Source: Butyrivibrio proteoclasticus P6B7 (GTDB taxonomy: Bacteria > Bacillota > Clostridia > Lachnospirales > Lachnospiraceae). Taken from it: 64,000 nt of DNA. The translations under genes were made by a program, and so were the position numbers. The notes beneath the pieces were generated by a model, which did no database searches, was not told the DNA's origin, and saw only the letters and a list, made by a program, of their open reading frames with translations. Positions within the stretch are counted from its first letter, which is position 1, and each line of letters opens with the position of its first letter. Below, one piece after another: positions 42,352 through 51,629 of the stretch. The stretch is taken from the NCBI RefSeq assembly GCF_000622085.1, contig NZ_JHWL01000021.1:1-64000 (forward strand). The letters are read 5' to 3'.

Positions 42352-45300
42352 ATGTCATTTGCACACCTACACGTCCATACAGAATACAGTCTTTTGGACG
42401 GTTCCAATAAGATAAAAGAATATGTGAAAAGGCTTAAAGACCTTGGTATGACCGCAGGGGCTATTACCGACCATGGCGTTATGTATGGCGTAATAGACTT
42501 CTATAAAGCCTGCAAGGATGCTGGGATCAACCCTATCCTGGGCTGCGAAGTCTATGTGGCTCCAGGTTCCAGGTTTGAAAAAGAGTCTTCTATAGAAGAT
42601 GAGAGATATTATCACCTGGTTCTTCTTGCTGAGAACAACGTGGGCTATGCCAACCTTTCCCACATCGTCAGCAGAGGCTTTACAGAAGGCTATTACTACA
42701 AGCCACGAGTTGATATGGAGCTTCTTGAGCAGTATCACGAGGGCATCATTGCAACCAGCGCCTGTCTTGCCGGCGAGATTCCAAGGAACATCGTAAAGGG
42801 CATGAATGCCAAGGCTAAAGAGGCTGCTTTGCGCCTTGATAAGATCTTTGGCCATGGCAACTTCTTCCTAGAGCTTCAGGACCACGGAATTCCTGAGCAG
42901 AGAATGGTTAACTCTGCCCTGATGGCTCTTTCTCAGGAGCTTGATATTCCTATGGTTGCCACAAACGACTGTCACTACACCTACGCTGATGATGCAGAGG
43001 CCCATGACCTCCTTCTTTGCATCCAGACTGGTAAAAAAGTTACAGACGAAGATCGTATGCGCTACGAAGGCGGTCAGTACTACGTTAAAAGTGAAGAGGA
43101 GATGAGAGCTCTTTTTCCATATGCTCAGGAAGCCATCGACAACACACAAAAGATTGCGGACAGATGCCATGTGGAGATTGAGTTTGGCGTAACCAAGCTC
43201 CCACATTTCGATGTGCCTGAGGGCTATGATTCCTGGACATATCTTAATAAGCTGTGTCTTGATGGACTTCATGAAAGATATCCTGAGGATGACGGAACCC
43301 TTAAGGAGAAGCTTGACTACGAGCTGTCTGTCATCAAGAGAATGGGCTATGTTGACTACTTCCTTATTGTTTGGGATTACATCAACTACTGTCGTGAGAA
43401 TGGCATAGCTGTAGGACCGGGAAGAGGTTCTGCTGCAGGAAGTATTGTTTCTTACTGCATGCACATCACCAACATAGATCCTATCAAGTATGATCTTCTC
43501 TTTGAGCGATTCCTTAACCCGGAACGTGTATCCATGCCTGATATAGACGTGGATTTCGAATATGAAAGGCGCCAGGACGTTATCGACTATGTAACGGAGA
43601 AATACGGCGCAGACAAGGTTGTTCAGATCATCACTTTTGGTACTCTGGCAGCTAAGGGCGTTATCAGGGACGTGGCCCGTGTTATGGACCTTCCCTACAG
43701 CTACGGCGATCAGATTGCCAAGATGATTCCTAACGAGCTTAACATCACACTGGAGAAAGCTCTTTCCATGAATCCTGAGCTTCGAACCCAGTACGAGACT
43801 GAACCTACAGTGCACAAGCTCATCGACATGTGTATGAAGCTTGAGGGCCTTCCAAGGCATACCTCAATTCATGCGGCCGGCGTGGTTATCTGCCAGGCTC
43901 CTGCTGAGGATCTGGTGCCTTTATCAAGGTCTGCAGAAGGTAATATCACAACTCAGTTCACCATGACTACCATCGAGGAACTGGGCCTTCTTAAGATGGA
44001 CTTTTTGGGTCTTCGTACCCTTACTGTTATCAAGGACGCTGTCCGATTTGCCAATGAATCCCTTGGAGTTAAGGAAGGCGATAAGGGCTTCATTAATATA
44101 GATGAGATTGATTACGATGATCCTGCGGTTCTGGGCCTTATCGGAAGTGGTAAGTGCGACGGTATCTTCCAGCTTGAATCTGGTGGAATGCAGGCCTTCA
44201 TGAAGGAGCTTAAGCCCCAGTCCTTAGAGGATATCATAGCGGGCATATCTCTTTATCGCCCAGGCCCAATGGATTTCATTCCTAAGTATATTGCAGGTAA
44301 GAACGATTCCGGCTCCATCACCTACCAGACCGGCGAGCTTGAGCCAATCCTTAAGCCTACCTACGGTTGTATCGTGTACCAGGAGCAGGTTATGCAGATC
44401 GTTCAGCAGCTTGGTGGCTACACTCTTGGTAGAGCGGACCTGGTTAGACGAGCCATGAGTAAAAAGAAACAGCACGTTATGGAGGTTGAGCGCGAGAACT
44501 TCGTAAATGGTAATGAGGCTGAGGGCGTTCCTGGCTGTGCTTCCAAGGGCATTCCAGCTGAGGTTGCCAACGCAATCTACGATTCCATGATGGACTTTGC
44601 TAAGTATGCCTTTAATAAGTCCCATGCTGCCTGCTATGCAGTGGTTGCCCTTCAGACAGCCTGGCTTAAGTATTACTTCCCTGTAGAGTTCATGGCAGCC
44701 CTTATGACCTCCGTCATCGATAACTCCGGCAAGGTTTCAGGCTATATCATGAGTTGCAGGAATATGAATATACCTCTTTTGCCACCAGATATTAACGAGG
44801 GCTTTGACGGCTTTTCTGTTGCTGAGATCGATAGAGAAGACGGGGACAGGGATATTCCTGGGGCCGTTAAGACCTGTCCTGATAATAAGAAAAAAGCTAT
44901 CAGATACGCCCTTACAGCTATCAAAGGCGTAGGAAGACCAGTAATTGCTTCTATAGTTAATGAGAGGCAGTTAAGGGGCAAATTTAAGGATCTCAACGAC
45001 TTCCTTACAAGAATGGATGGAAGCGAGGGAGACGTTAATAAAAGAGCCGTGGAGAACTTCATCAAGGCGGGAGCCTTTGACTGCTTCCCTGGCACCAGAA
45101 AGCAGCTTATGACGGTTTATTCCGTTATTATGGATCAGATCCACTCAACAGGTAAGAACAGCATGGCTGGTCAGATGACCCTGTTTGACATAGCTGGAGA
45201 GCAGGATAAGAAGCAGTATGAGATCCAACTCCCCAATGTGGGCGAATTCCCAAGGGAGCTTATTCTTGAGTTTGAGAAGGATGTACTTGGCATCTACGTC

Positions 45301-45891
45301 AGTGGACATCCTCTTGAAGAATACGTTTCCATGTGGAAAAAGAAAATAACCAATACCACTACAGACTTCTATCTTGATGATGAGACAGGGGAGCCTATCG
45401 TCAAAGACGGCAACAATGCTGTAATTGGCGGTATCATCAGCGAGAAGAAGATCAAATATACCAAGAATGACCAGATCATGGCCTTTATCACCCTGGAAGA
45501 CCTGGTGGGCTCTGTGGAAGTTATCGTATTTCCTAAGACCTACGAGGCTAACGCAGGGCGCCTTAACGAAGATGGCAAGATCTTCGTGGAAGGCAGGATT
45601 TCTGTGGAAGAGGACAGGGATGCCAAGCTCATCGCCAGCAAGATTACTATGTTTGACGAGGTTCCAAGGACTCTCTGGATCCGCTTTAGCAACAAGGAAG
45701 AGTATGAGGCAGCTGAGGAGAGGCTTATCCAGATGCTTAGAGACAGTGATGGCAAGGATGAGGTCACAATCTTCCTTACAGATACCAAGCAGGTTAAGAA
45801 GCTTGGAAGGCAGTACTCTGTAAAGGCGGATAAAGCTCTTTTAACAGCTCTGGAAGAGCGATTCGGGGCTGAAAATGTGCAGCTGGTGTGA
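42352..45891 (+). CDS. dnaE: DNA polymerase III alpha subunit
   Basis: 1179 residues, typical of DnaE. An N-terminal PHP domain (FAHLHVHTEYSLLDG; GAITDHGVMYG), the polymerase core with palm aspartates in PDIDVDFEYERR, the fingers and beta-binding regions, a helix-hairpin-helix (RYALTAIKGVG) and a C-terminal OB fold (about 1000-1080). It synthesises DNA at the replication fork in the cytoplasm. GGGGGAG (42341-42347) lies 4 nt before ATG; an overlapping ATG at 42348 is out of frame. Confidence 0.97.
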   Translation: MSFAHLHVHTEYSLLDGSNKIKEYVKRLKDLGMTAGAITDHGVMYGVIDFYKACKDAGINPILGCEVYVAPGSRFEKESSIEDERYYHLVLLAENNVGYANLSHIVSRGFTEGYYYKPRVDMELLEQYHEGIIATSACLAGEIPRNIVKGMNAKAKEAALRLDKIFGHGNFFLELQDHGIPEQRMVNSALMALSQELDIPMVATNDCHYTYADDAEAHDLLLCIQTGKKVTDEDRMRYEGGQYYVKSEEEMRALFPYAQEAIDNTQKIADRCHVEIEFGVTKLPHFDVPEGYDSWTYLNKLCLDGLHERYPEDDGTLKEKLDYELSVIKRMGYVDYFLIVWDYINYCRENGIAVGPGRGSAAGSIVSYCMHITNIDPIKYDLLFERFLNPERVSMPDIDVDFEYERRQDVIDYVTEKYGADKVVQIITFGTLAAKGVIRDVARVMDLPYSYGDQIAKMIPNELNITLEKALSMNPELRTQYETEPTVHKLIDMCMKLEGLPRHTSIHAAGVVICQAPAEDLVPLSRSAEGNITTQFTMTTIEELGLLKMDFLGLRTLTVIKDAVRFANESLGVKEGDKGFINIDEIDYDDPAVLGLIGSGKCDGIFQLESGGMQAFMKELKPQSLEDIIAGISLYRPGPMDFIPKYIAGKNDSGSITYQTGELEPILKPTYGCIVYQEQVMQIVQQLGGYTLGRADLVRRAMSKKKQHVMEVERENFVNGNEAEGVPGCASKGIPAEVANAIYDSMMDFAKYAFNKSHAACYAVVALQTAWLKYYFPVEFMAALMTSVIDNSGKVSGYIMSCRNMNIPLLPPDINEGFDGFSVAEIDREDGDRDIPGAVKTCPDNKKKAIRYALTAIKGVGRPVIASIVNERQLRGKFKDLNDFLTRMDGSEGDVNKRAVENFIKAGAFDCFPGTRKQLMTVYSVIMDQIHSTGKNSMAGQMTLFDIAGEQDKKQYEIQLPNVGEFPRELILEFEKDVLGIYVSGHPLEEYVSMWKKKITNTTTDFYLDDETGEPIVKDGNNAVIGGIISEKKIKYTKNDQIMAFITLEDLVGSVEVIVFPKTYEANAGRLNEDGKIFVEGRISVEEDRDAKLIASKITMFDEVPRTLWIRFSNKEEYEAAEERLIQMLRDSDGKDEVTIFLTDTKQVKKLGRQYSVKADKALLTALEERFGAENVQLV

Positions 45892-45979
45892 TGGATATGA
45901 GATATTGATATGAAGCATTGTCAGAAGCCAGTATTAGTGCAACTTGGAAACTGATTGGGAATTGTTTGAAAAAAATTAG

Positions 45980-45993
45980 TGAAATCGTTTTCA
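45980..45993 (+). promoter_or_regulatory. cre-like CcpA site upstream of pfkA promoter
   Basis: TGAAATCGTTTTCA matches TGWAANCGNTNWCA at all 14 positions and ends 6 nt upstream of the -35 element. A site upstream of the -35 is the position known for CcpA activation of glycolytic genes. Confidence 0.6.
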
Positions 45994-45999
45994 TAATGA

Positions 46000-46028
46000 T
46001 TGCAGATTAAAAAAGATTGCGCTAATAT
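46000..46028 (+). promoter_or_regulatory. pfkA promoter
   Basis: TTGCAG (46000-46005), 17-nt spacer, TAATAT (46023-46028). Confidence 0.65.
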
Positions 46029-46095
46029 ATAGAAGAAAAATGACAAAGTATTATCAATAGGAAAAGGTATTTTATTTAGAATCGAGGATTTAATT

Positions 46096-47064
46096 ATGGC
46101 AAAGCAGATCAAAACAATCGGTGTACTTACTAGTGGTGGAGATGCACCAGGAATGAACGCTGCCATCCGTGCAGTTGTTCGTAAGTCACTTGCAAACGGA
46201 CTCAAGGTTAAGGGTATCAAGAAGGGCTATCAGGGTCTTCTCAATGAAGAAATCATTGATATGGACAGACGTAGCGTATCTGATATCATCCAGCGTGGTG
46301 GTACAATCCTTGGAACAGCTCGTTGCATGGAGTTCACAACACCTGAGGGACAGGCTAAGGGTGCTGAGATCTGCCGTAAGCATGGTATAGATGGTATGGT
46401 AGTTATCGGTGGTGACGGATCATACCGTGGAGCTCAGAAGCTTTCACAGCAGGGTATCAATACAGTAGGTATCCCAGGAACAATCGACCTTGATATTTCT
46501 TGTACAGATTATACAATCGGTTTCGATACAGCTATTAACACAGCAATGGAAGCTATCGACAAGATCCGTGATACATCTTCTTCACACGAGAGAGTTAGTA
46601 TCGTAGAGGTTATGGGTCGTCATGCTGGTTACATCGCTCTTTGGTGCGCAATCGCTAACGGAGCTGATGATATCCTTCTTCCAGAGAAGTATGATTACAA
46701 CGAGCAGCGTATTATCGATAACATCATCGATAACCGTAAGAAGGGTAAGACACACCACATCATCGTTAACGCTGAGGGTATTGGACATTCAACATCAATG
46801 GCTCGTCGTATCGAGGCTGCTACAGGTCTTGAGACAAGAGCTTCAATCCTTGGTTACATGCAGCGTGGTGGTAGCCCAACATGTAAGGATCGTGTATATG
46901 CATCAATGATGGGATGCTACGCAGCAGATATCCTTACAGCTGGCAAGACAAACCGTGTAGTTGGTTACCGCAACGGCCAGTTCGTTGATTACGATATCGA
47001 CGAGGCTCTTGCAATGAAGAAGAACATCAACGAGTATATGTACGAAATCGCTCGTATTCTCTAA
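46096..47064 (+). CDS. pfkA: 6-phosphofructokinase
   Basis: 322 residues, typical of bacterial PFK. It phosphorylates fructose 6-phosphate to the 1,6-bisphosphate. Motifs: GVLTSGGDAPGMNAAIRAVV, GGDGSYRGA (the Gly in GGDGS is typical of ATP-dependent enzymes), PGTIDLDISCTDYTIGFDTA with the catalytic Asp in TID, and MGRHAGYIAL. The Asn usual in TIDND is Leu here, a variant found in many clostridial enzymes. GAGG lies 7 nt before ATG. A cre-like site and a good promoter precede it, and the codon bias indicates high expression. Confidence 0.96.
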   Translation: MAKQIKTIGVLTSGGDAPGMNAAIRAVVRKSLANGLKVKGIKKGYQGLLNEEIIDMDRRSVSDIIQRGGTILGTARCMEFTTPEGQAKGAEICRKHGIDGMVVIGGDGSYRGAQKLSQQGINTVGIPGTIDLDISCTDYTIGFDTAINTAMEAIDKIRDTSSSHERVSIVEVMGRHAGYIALWCAIANGADDILLPEKYDYNEQRIIDNIIDNRKKGKTHHIIVNAEGIGHSTSMARRIEAATGLETRASILGYMQRGGSPTCKDRVYASMMGCYAADILTAGKTNRVVGYRNGQFVDYDIDEALAMKKNINEYMYEIARIL

Positions 47065-47074
47065 TAAGTCGGCA

Positions 47075-47229
47075 GCTGCGAAAATGCTTGTTTTCGTCTG
47101 CGTCGTAAATCATTAAAATTCAAAATCTCAAATTGGTCTCCTTTCGGCGTTGCTCAGAGAAGTCGACCAATTTGAGATTTTTTATTTTATGATTTATCTC
47201 CTCGTCCGAGAACAGCGCATTTTCGCAGC
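47075..47229. repeat. nested inverted-repeat element
   Basis: An outer arm GCTGCGAAAATGC (47075-47087) matches the complement of 47217-47229 over 13 bp. A middle arm TAAATCAT (47106-47113) pairs with ATGATTTA (47189-47196). An inner 17-bp arm (47122-47138 with 47165-47181) follows. The three arms nest to form one 155-bp palindrome in a 316-nt gap without genes. Confidence 0.8.
47122..47183 (+). terminator. pfkA terminator within nested palindrome
   Basis: A 17-bp perfect stem (47122-47138/47165-47181) followed by T (47178-47183) and an AT-rich tail. Confidence 0.75.
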
Positions 47230-47336
47230 CGTGCCAAGCCTATAGTGCTTGCGGGAATATATGGTGGATAAGATGTTATGAATCAGCTGTTTTATCCGCA
47301 AGGGAAATTACAACTTGCAGGTTGGTACAAAAAATG

Positions 47337-47345
47337 TGTTATACT
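47337..47345 (+). promoter_or_regulatory. extended -10 promoter of RNA methyltransferase gene
   Basis: TGTTATACT: an extended TGn plus TATACT (47340-47345). TTGCAG at 47315 gives a 19-nt spacer. Confidence 0.5.
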
Positions 47346-47380
47346 AGTTACTAACCCGTTAATAGATTTGAGGAAGTTTT

Positions 47381-48184
47381 ATGATTACAAGTGTGAATAA
47401 CGACCGCGTCAAGAAGGTATTAACTTACGTAGAAAAGAGTAAGGCTCGACGTGAGGACAAGGTCTTTGTTATAGAAGGAATGAAAATGCTCAGGGAAGCG
47501 CCTGTTCTTCAGGTTAGAGAAGTCTATGTAACTGAGAAGTTCCTTGATAAAGCAACTGAAGAAGATAAGGAAATCCTTTGGAGATACGGTGCAGAGCCAG
47601 TTTCAGAAGAGGTTATGAAGAAAATGGCTGATACTCAAACACCGCAAGGGGTATTGGCTGTCATAAGCCAGTATGAATACACAATGGAAGAGGTCTTGGA
47701 AGGTTATAACCAGGAGAACGAAGGCGCAGCGCCCCTCATCCTCATCCTTGAGAACATCCAGGACCCAGGCAACCTTGGAACCATGCTCCGTTCAGGAGAG
47801 GGCGCAGGTGTTACCGGCGTGATCCTCAGCAAAGGCTCAGCAGACATCTACAATCCTAAGGTTATCAGATCCACCATGGGATCTATCTTTAGAATGCCAT
47901 TTATATATGTGGACAACCTTCCAGAAGTGATAAAAGAGTTATCAGGAAACGGAATCAAGACCTACGCAGCTCACCTTAAGGGAACCAAGAGCTACGATGA
48001 ATTTGATTATAAAGAGCCAACAGCTTTCCTGATCGGTAACGAAGGTAATGGACTTACCAAGGAGACTGCAGATGCAGCAGACATCTACGTTCTCATTCCT
48101 ATGAAGGGTGAAGTAGAGTCCATGAACGCAGCCACATCATCAGCAATTCTTACATTTGAAGCATCCAGACAGCGTCGTGGGTAA
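47381..48184 (+). CDS. TrmH/SpoU-family RNA 2'-O-methyltransferase
   Basis: 267 residues: an N-terminal RNA-substrate-binding domain (about 1-100, starting NNDRVKKVLTY and ending with TPQGVLAVI) and a C-terminal SpoU knot domain. The SAM-binding knot motifs are ILENIQDPGNLGTMLRSGEGAG, FLIGNEGNGL and IPMKGEVESMNAATSSAI. It probably methylates 23S rRNA ribose; the exact nucleotide cannot be told from sequence. GAGG stands before the ATG. It is followed after 70 nt by proC. Confidence 0.92.
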   Translation: MITSVNNDRVKKVLTYVEKSKARREDKVFVIEGMKMLREAPVLQVREVYVTEKFLDKATEEDKEILWRYGAEPVSEEVMKKMADTQTPQGVLAVISQYEYTMEEVLEGYNQENEGAAPLILILENIQDPGNLGTMLRSGEGAGVTGVILSKGSADIYNPKVIRSTMGSIFRMPFIYVDNLPEVIKELSGNGIKTYAAHLKGTKSYDEFDYKEPTAFLIGNEGNGLTKETADAADIYVLIPMKGEVESMNAATSSAILTFEASRQRRG

Positions 48185-48254
48185 TGTAGCCAGTAGAGCG
48201 ACATAGCATATACACAACAATTGATTTGCACATTACATGTAGGAGGAGTTAACA

Positions 48255-49049
48255 ATGACTATCGGATTTATTGGACTTGGAAATATGGCGAAGGCCATGA
48301 TTGGTGGAATTCTTGCAAAGGGCCTTATGGGACCTAACGAGATCATAGGCGCAGCAGCCACAGAGACAACAAGACTCAAGGTTGCTAATAAGTATGGAAT
48401 TCAGGTCAGAAGCTCCAATGAAGCTGTTGCCAAAGAGGCTGATATCATCATTCTTGCTGTTAAACCTCAGTATCTTAAGGTTGTAATTGCTGACATCATG
48501 GACAGCATCGATGATTCCAAGATCGTGGTAAGCATCGCTGCCGGCAAGACTATATCCTGGCTTGCCAACGAGTTTGAAAAGCCAACTAAGATCATTCGTG
48601 TAATGCCTAATACACCAGCTCTTGTTCTTGAAGGCTGTTCAGCTGTATGCAGAAACGATCTTGTTGGAGACGACGATTTCCACTTTGTAATGGAGCTCCT
48701 TGAGAGCTTTGGTAAGGCCTATACAGTGCCTGAGAATATGATGGACGTAGTTGTAGGTGTAAGCGGATCTTCACCTGCTTATGTATTTCTTTTCATCGAA
48801 GCAATGGCAGACGCCGCAGTTGCAGGCGGAATGCCAAGAAAGCAGGCCTATGAGTTTGCAGCACAGTCCGTTCTTGGAAGTGCCAAGATGGTCCTTGAAA
48901 CAGGTAAGCATCCTGGCGAGTTAAAAGATATGGTTTGCTCACCAGCAGGTACAACAATAGAGGCAGTAAGGGTTCTTGAGGAACAGGGCTTTAGAGGCAC
49001 TGTGATGGATGCAGTAACTGCCTGCATTGACAAGAGTCGCAGCCTGTAA
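48255..49049 (+). CDS. proC: pyrroline-5-carboxylate reductase
   Basis: 264 residues. It catalyses the last step of proline synthesis with NAD(P)H. The N-terminal Rossmann motif is IGFIGLGNMAKAMIGG, followed by ILAVKPQ and VMPNTPALV; the C-terminal helical domain has GVSGSSPAYVFLFIEAMADAAV and SPAGTTIEAV. AGGAGGAG (48241-48248) lies 6 nt before the ATG. It stands alone before a strong terminator. Confidence 0.96.
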   Translation: MTIGFIGLGNMAKAMIGGILAKGLMGPNEIIGAAATETTRLKVANKYGIQVRSSNEAVAKEADIIILAVKPQYLKVVIADIMDSIDDSKIVVSIAAGKTISWLANEFEKPTKIIRVMPNTPALVLEGCSAVCRNDLVGDDDFHFVMELLESFGKAYTVPENMMDVVVGVSGSSPAYVFLFIEAMADAAVAGGMPRKQAYEFAAQSVLGSAKMVLETGKHPGELKDMVCSPAGTTIEAVRVLEEQGFRGTVMDAVTACIDKSRSL

Positions 49050-49102
49050 TTGTAGTCATTTCTACATGCACAAATGTAGCAGAATATAGTTTGATAAAGC
49101 GC

Positions 49103-49130
49103 GAAAAGCCCCATTTTATGGGGCTTTTCT
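49103..49130 (+). terminator. proC terminator
   Basis: GAAAAGCCCCA (49103-49113) pairs with TGGGGCTTTTC (49119-49129) around a 5-nt loop with T-rich flank. Confidence 0.9.
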
Positions 49131-49139
49131 TTCGATAAT

Positions 49140-49168
49140 TTGACAAATTATTTCAGTTTTGCTAATAT
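49140..49168 (+). promoter_or_regulatory. consensus sigma-A promoter
   Basis: TTGACA (49140-49145), exactly 17 nt, TAATAT (49163-49168), 70 nt before the cell-wall hydrolase start. Confidence 0.8.
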
Positions 49169-49238
49169 TCCTTTTGGTATTTTGTTTTAATAAGTCGAAA
49201 TACATTCTTAACAATTATCTAGTCGAGGAAGGCAAAGT

Positions 49239-50348
49239 ATGAATAAGGCAATAAAGTTATCCGCTGGGATAATGAGACCAATCATGATTTGCAGTCTCAT
49301 CGTAGTTCTTTTTATTTCCCAGGGGATTTCAGCACAGGCAAGAACTGGAGCCAGTTGTATTGATCAGGCTATCGGTATTTCTAGTATTTTGAGTCCTGTT
49401 GCTCCTCTTGGTATTGATGATAATTCAGCAGAAGCCAAGGCTATGGAGAAGAATGAAAAGAACGACGCAGCGAATAGTGCATCAACCTCTGAAGAGGAAA
49501 GCAAGCTCGTAATGGCCAACGTAAGTAAGGCCATGAATGTAAGAGAAGAGCCCTCAGAGGATAGCGAGAAGGTAGGAGTCCTTTACAAGGACTGCGGCGG
49601 TAAGCTTCTCGAAAGAAAGGACGGATGGTCCAAGATCCAGTCAGGAGACCTGATCGGATGGGCCAAGGACGAGTACCTGTTGTTTGACGATGACGCTCAG
49701 GTGGCTGCACAGGATGTAGGCAAGCAGGTTGTTACCAGCATGAGCAGTGCCCTCAATGTAAGAAAAGAGGCATCAGAGGACGCAGAGGTAGTCGGAGTCC
49801 TTACAGAAAAGACATTTGTAGATATGATCGAAGATCTGGGCAATGGCTGGATCAGTGTTGATTATAACGACGAGACAGCGTATGTTCAGGCAGAATATGT
49901 TACTACAGAATTCAGGATCGACCAGGGCGAGACAATCGCAGCCATCAAGATCCGTGAAGAGGAAGAGAAAAAGAACGCTCTTACCAAGAATCGTGGAGCA
50001 GTCAGCGCAGATGCTGATGAGGTTAAGCTTCTTGCAGCTCTTATCCAGTGTGAGGCTGGTAACCAGCCATACGAAGGACGAGTTGCAGTTGGTGCAGTAG
50101 TTATGAACCGTGTTAAAAGCGGTGCTTACCCTAACACAATTTACAGTGTTATCTATGCATCAGGACAGTTTACACCAGCTCTTAATGGAACAGTTGCCAA
50201 GGTTTATAACTCAGGCAACATCGCAGACCTTAACTACCAGGCGGCTCAGGCAGCCATAAACGGCGAGACAACAGTCGGCGACGCTCTTCACTTCAGACGT
50301 TGCAACGGTCGTGAAGGTATCATCATCGGAGCACACGTATTCTGGTAA
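49239..50348 (+). CDS. secreted SH3-domain cell-wall hydrolase (SleB-like)
   Basis: 369 residues: a signal peptide ending near ISAQA, a linker, two bacterial SH3 domains (about 88-145 and 162-222; each has AMNVREEPSEDSEKVGV / ALNVRKEASEDAEVVGV), a charged helical linker, and a C-terminal SleB/hydrolase_2 domain (about 260-369) with the probable catalytic Glu in ALIQCEAGNQPYEG. This class cleaves peptidoglycan as a lytic transglycosylase or amidase; in spore formers SleB opens the cortex, while vegetative homologs remodel the wall. A consensus promoter lies upstream. Confidence 0.88.
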   Translation: MNKAIKLSAGIMRPIMICSLIVVLFISQGISAQARTGASCIDQAIGISSILSPVAPLGIDDNSAEAKAMEKNEKNDAANSASTSEEESKLVMANVSKAMNVREEPSEDSEKVGVLYKDCGGKLLERKDGWSKIQSGDLIGWAKDEYLLFDDDAQVAAQDVGKQVVTSMSSALNVRKEASEDAEVVGVLTEKTFVDMIEDLGNGWISVDYNDETAYVQAEYVTTEFRIDQGETIAAIKIREEEEKKNALTKNRGAVSADADEVKLLAALIQCEAGNQPYEGRVAVGAVVMNRVKSGAYPNTIYSVIYASGQFTPALNGTVAKVYNSGNIADLNYQAAQAAINGETTVGDALHFRRCNGREGIIIGAHVFW

Positions 50349-50444
50349 TTCAGTGCAAATACTGAGAAGAGACAGCTCTTTTGCATGGTTGATATGATTC
50401 AGAGCTAATATGTTATGCATAATGAATGCATAAAAATGTAAAAA

Positions 50445-50549
50445 TTCAATAATTAGTGAATAAATATTAAAAAGTAGTATCATTAATTGAATAATTATGC
50501 TAAGATGAAAGAGGAATTGTAGTAAATACGATTCCTCTTTACTTTTTTT
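50445..50549 (+). promoter_or_regulatory. argF leader: ARG-box-like repeats and terminator-like hairpin
   Basis: TGAATAAATATTAA (50457-50470) and TGAATAATTATGCT (50488-50501) resemble the arginine repressor box TGAATAATTATTCA; TTCAATAATTAGTGAA (50445-50460) is an overlapping inverted form. Then AAAGAGGAAT (50508-50517) pairs with ATTCCTCTTT (50531-50540), followed by seven T (50543-50549), 29 nt before argF. No T-box motif is seen. Confidence 0.5.
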
Positions 50550-50578
50550 GCAAATAATTACTACAAAGGAGAACTGCT

Positions 50579-51568
50579 ATGAATCTTAAAGGAAGACATC
50601 TACTTAAGTTACTTGATCACACCCCAGAGGAAATCCTCTACCTTGTTGATCTTGCTGCAGAGCTCAAGGACAAGAAGAAAAAGGGAATTCTTCACGACGA
50701 GCTCAAGGGCAAGAACATTGCTCTTATCTTTGAAAAGACAAGTACTCGTACCAGATGCTCCTTTGAGGTTGCTGCCAGCGATCTTGGCATGGGTTCTACC
50801 TATCTTAATCCCACAGATTCCCAGATCGGCAAGAAGGAAAGCATCGCAGATACCACAAGGGTTCTGGCCAGCATGTACGACGGAATCGAGTACAGAGGCT
50901 TTGAGCAGGAAATCGTGGAGACCATCGCTAAGTACAGTAAGGTCCCAGTTTGGAACGGCCTTACCAACGAGTTCCACCCAACTCAGATGCTTGCCGACGT
51001 TCTCACGATCAGAGAGCACTTCGGCCACATCAAGGGAATCCACCTGGTATACATGGGCGATGCAAGGTACAACACAGGTAACTCGCTGATGGTTGTCTGC
51101 GCTAAGCTGGGCATGCACTTCACCGCCGTATCCAACAAGAAATACTTCCCATCCCAGGATCTCATCGATCAGTGCCAGGCCATTGCCAAGGAAACTGGCG
51201 CCATCATCGACTTTAGTGAGGATCCTATTGAGGGAACCAAGGGCGCAGACGTTATCTACACTGACATCTGGGTATCCATGGGCGAGCCAGACAGCGTTTG
51301 GGAAGAGAGGATAAAAGAGCTATCTCCTTACAGGGTGACCAGTGACATCATGAAGAATGCAGGCGACCAGTGCGTCTTCATGCATTGCCTTCCATCCTTC
51401 CACGATCTTAACACTGGAATTGGCAAACAGATCCACGAAAAGTACGGGCTTACAGAGATGGAGGTCACTGACGAGGTCTTCGAGTCAAGTCAGTCAATAG
51501 TATTTGACGAAGCGGAAAATCGCATGCATACTATAAAGGCAGTGATGCTTGCAACGCTTAAAGATTGA
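50579..51568 (+). CDS. argF: ornithine carbamoyltransferase
   Basis: 329 residues. It forms citrulline from ornithine and carbamoyl phosphate in the cytoplasm. Signatures: the carbamoyl-phosphate loop [12 protein letters not shown], the ornithine-side [35 protein letters not shown] and the catalytic Cys in [16 protein letters not shown] precedes the ATG. The leader has possible ArgR boxes. No other arginine gene is adjacent, so anabolic versus catabolic use cannot be decided; argF is used here for the general enzyme. Confidence 0.95.
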   Translation: MNLKGRHLLKLLDHTPEEILYLVDLAAELKDKKKKGILHDELKGKNIALIFEKTSTRTRCSFEVAASDLGMGSTYLNPTDSQIGKKESIADTTRVLASMYDGIEYRGFEQEIVETIAKYSKVPVWNGLTNEFHPTQMLADVLTIREHFGHIKGIHLVYMGDARYNTGNSLMVVCAKLGMHFTAVSNKKYFPSQDLIDQCQAIAKETGAIIDFSEDPIEGTKGADVIYTDIWVSMGEPDSVWEERIKELSPYRVTSDIMKNAGDQCVFMHCLPSFHDLNTGIGKQIHEKYGLTEMEVTDEVFESSQSIVFDEAENRMHTIKAVMLATLKD

Positions 51569-51629
51569 CCGTCGAAATGAATCAAATATGATCTATTTTC
51601 TCGGGCAATGATAATACAGGAGTAATAGG

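Noticed and set aside
42868-43860. 330-residue open frame on the minus strand inside dnaE
   Set aside because: It lies wholly within the well-supported dnaE gene, has no ribosome site, and its composition is that of an antisense shadow.
50349-50578. T-box riboswitch upstream of argF
   Set aside because: No T-box sequence or specifier stem was found; only ARG-box-like repeats and a simple hairpin.
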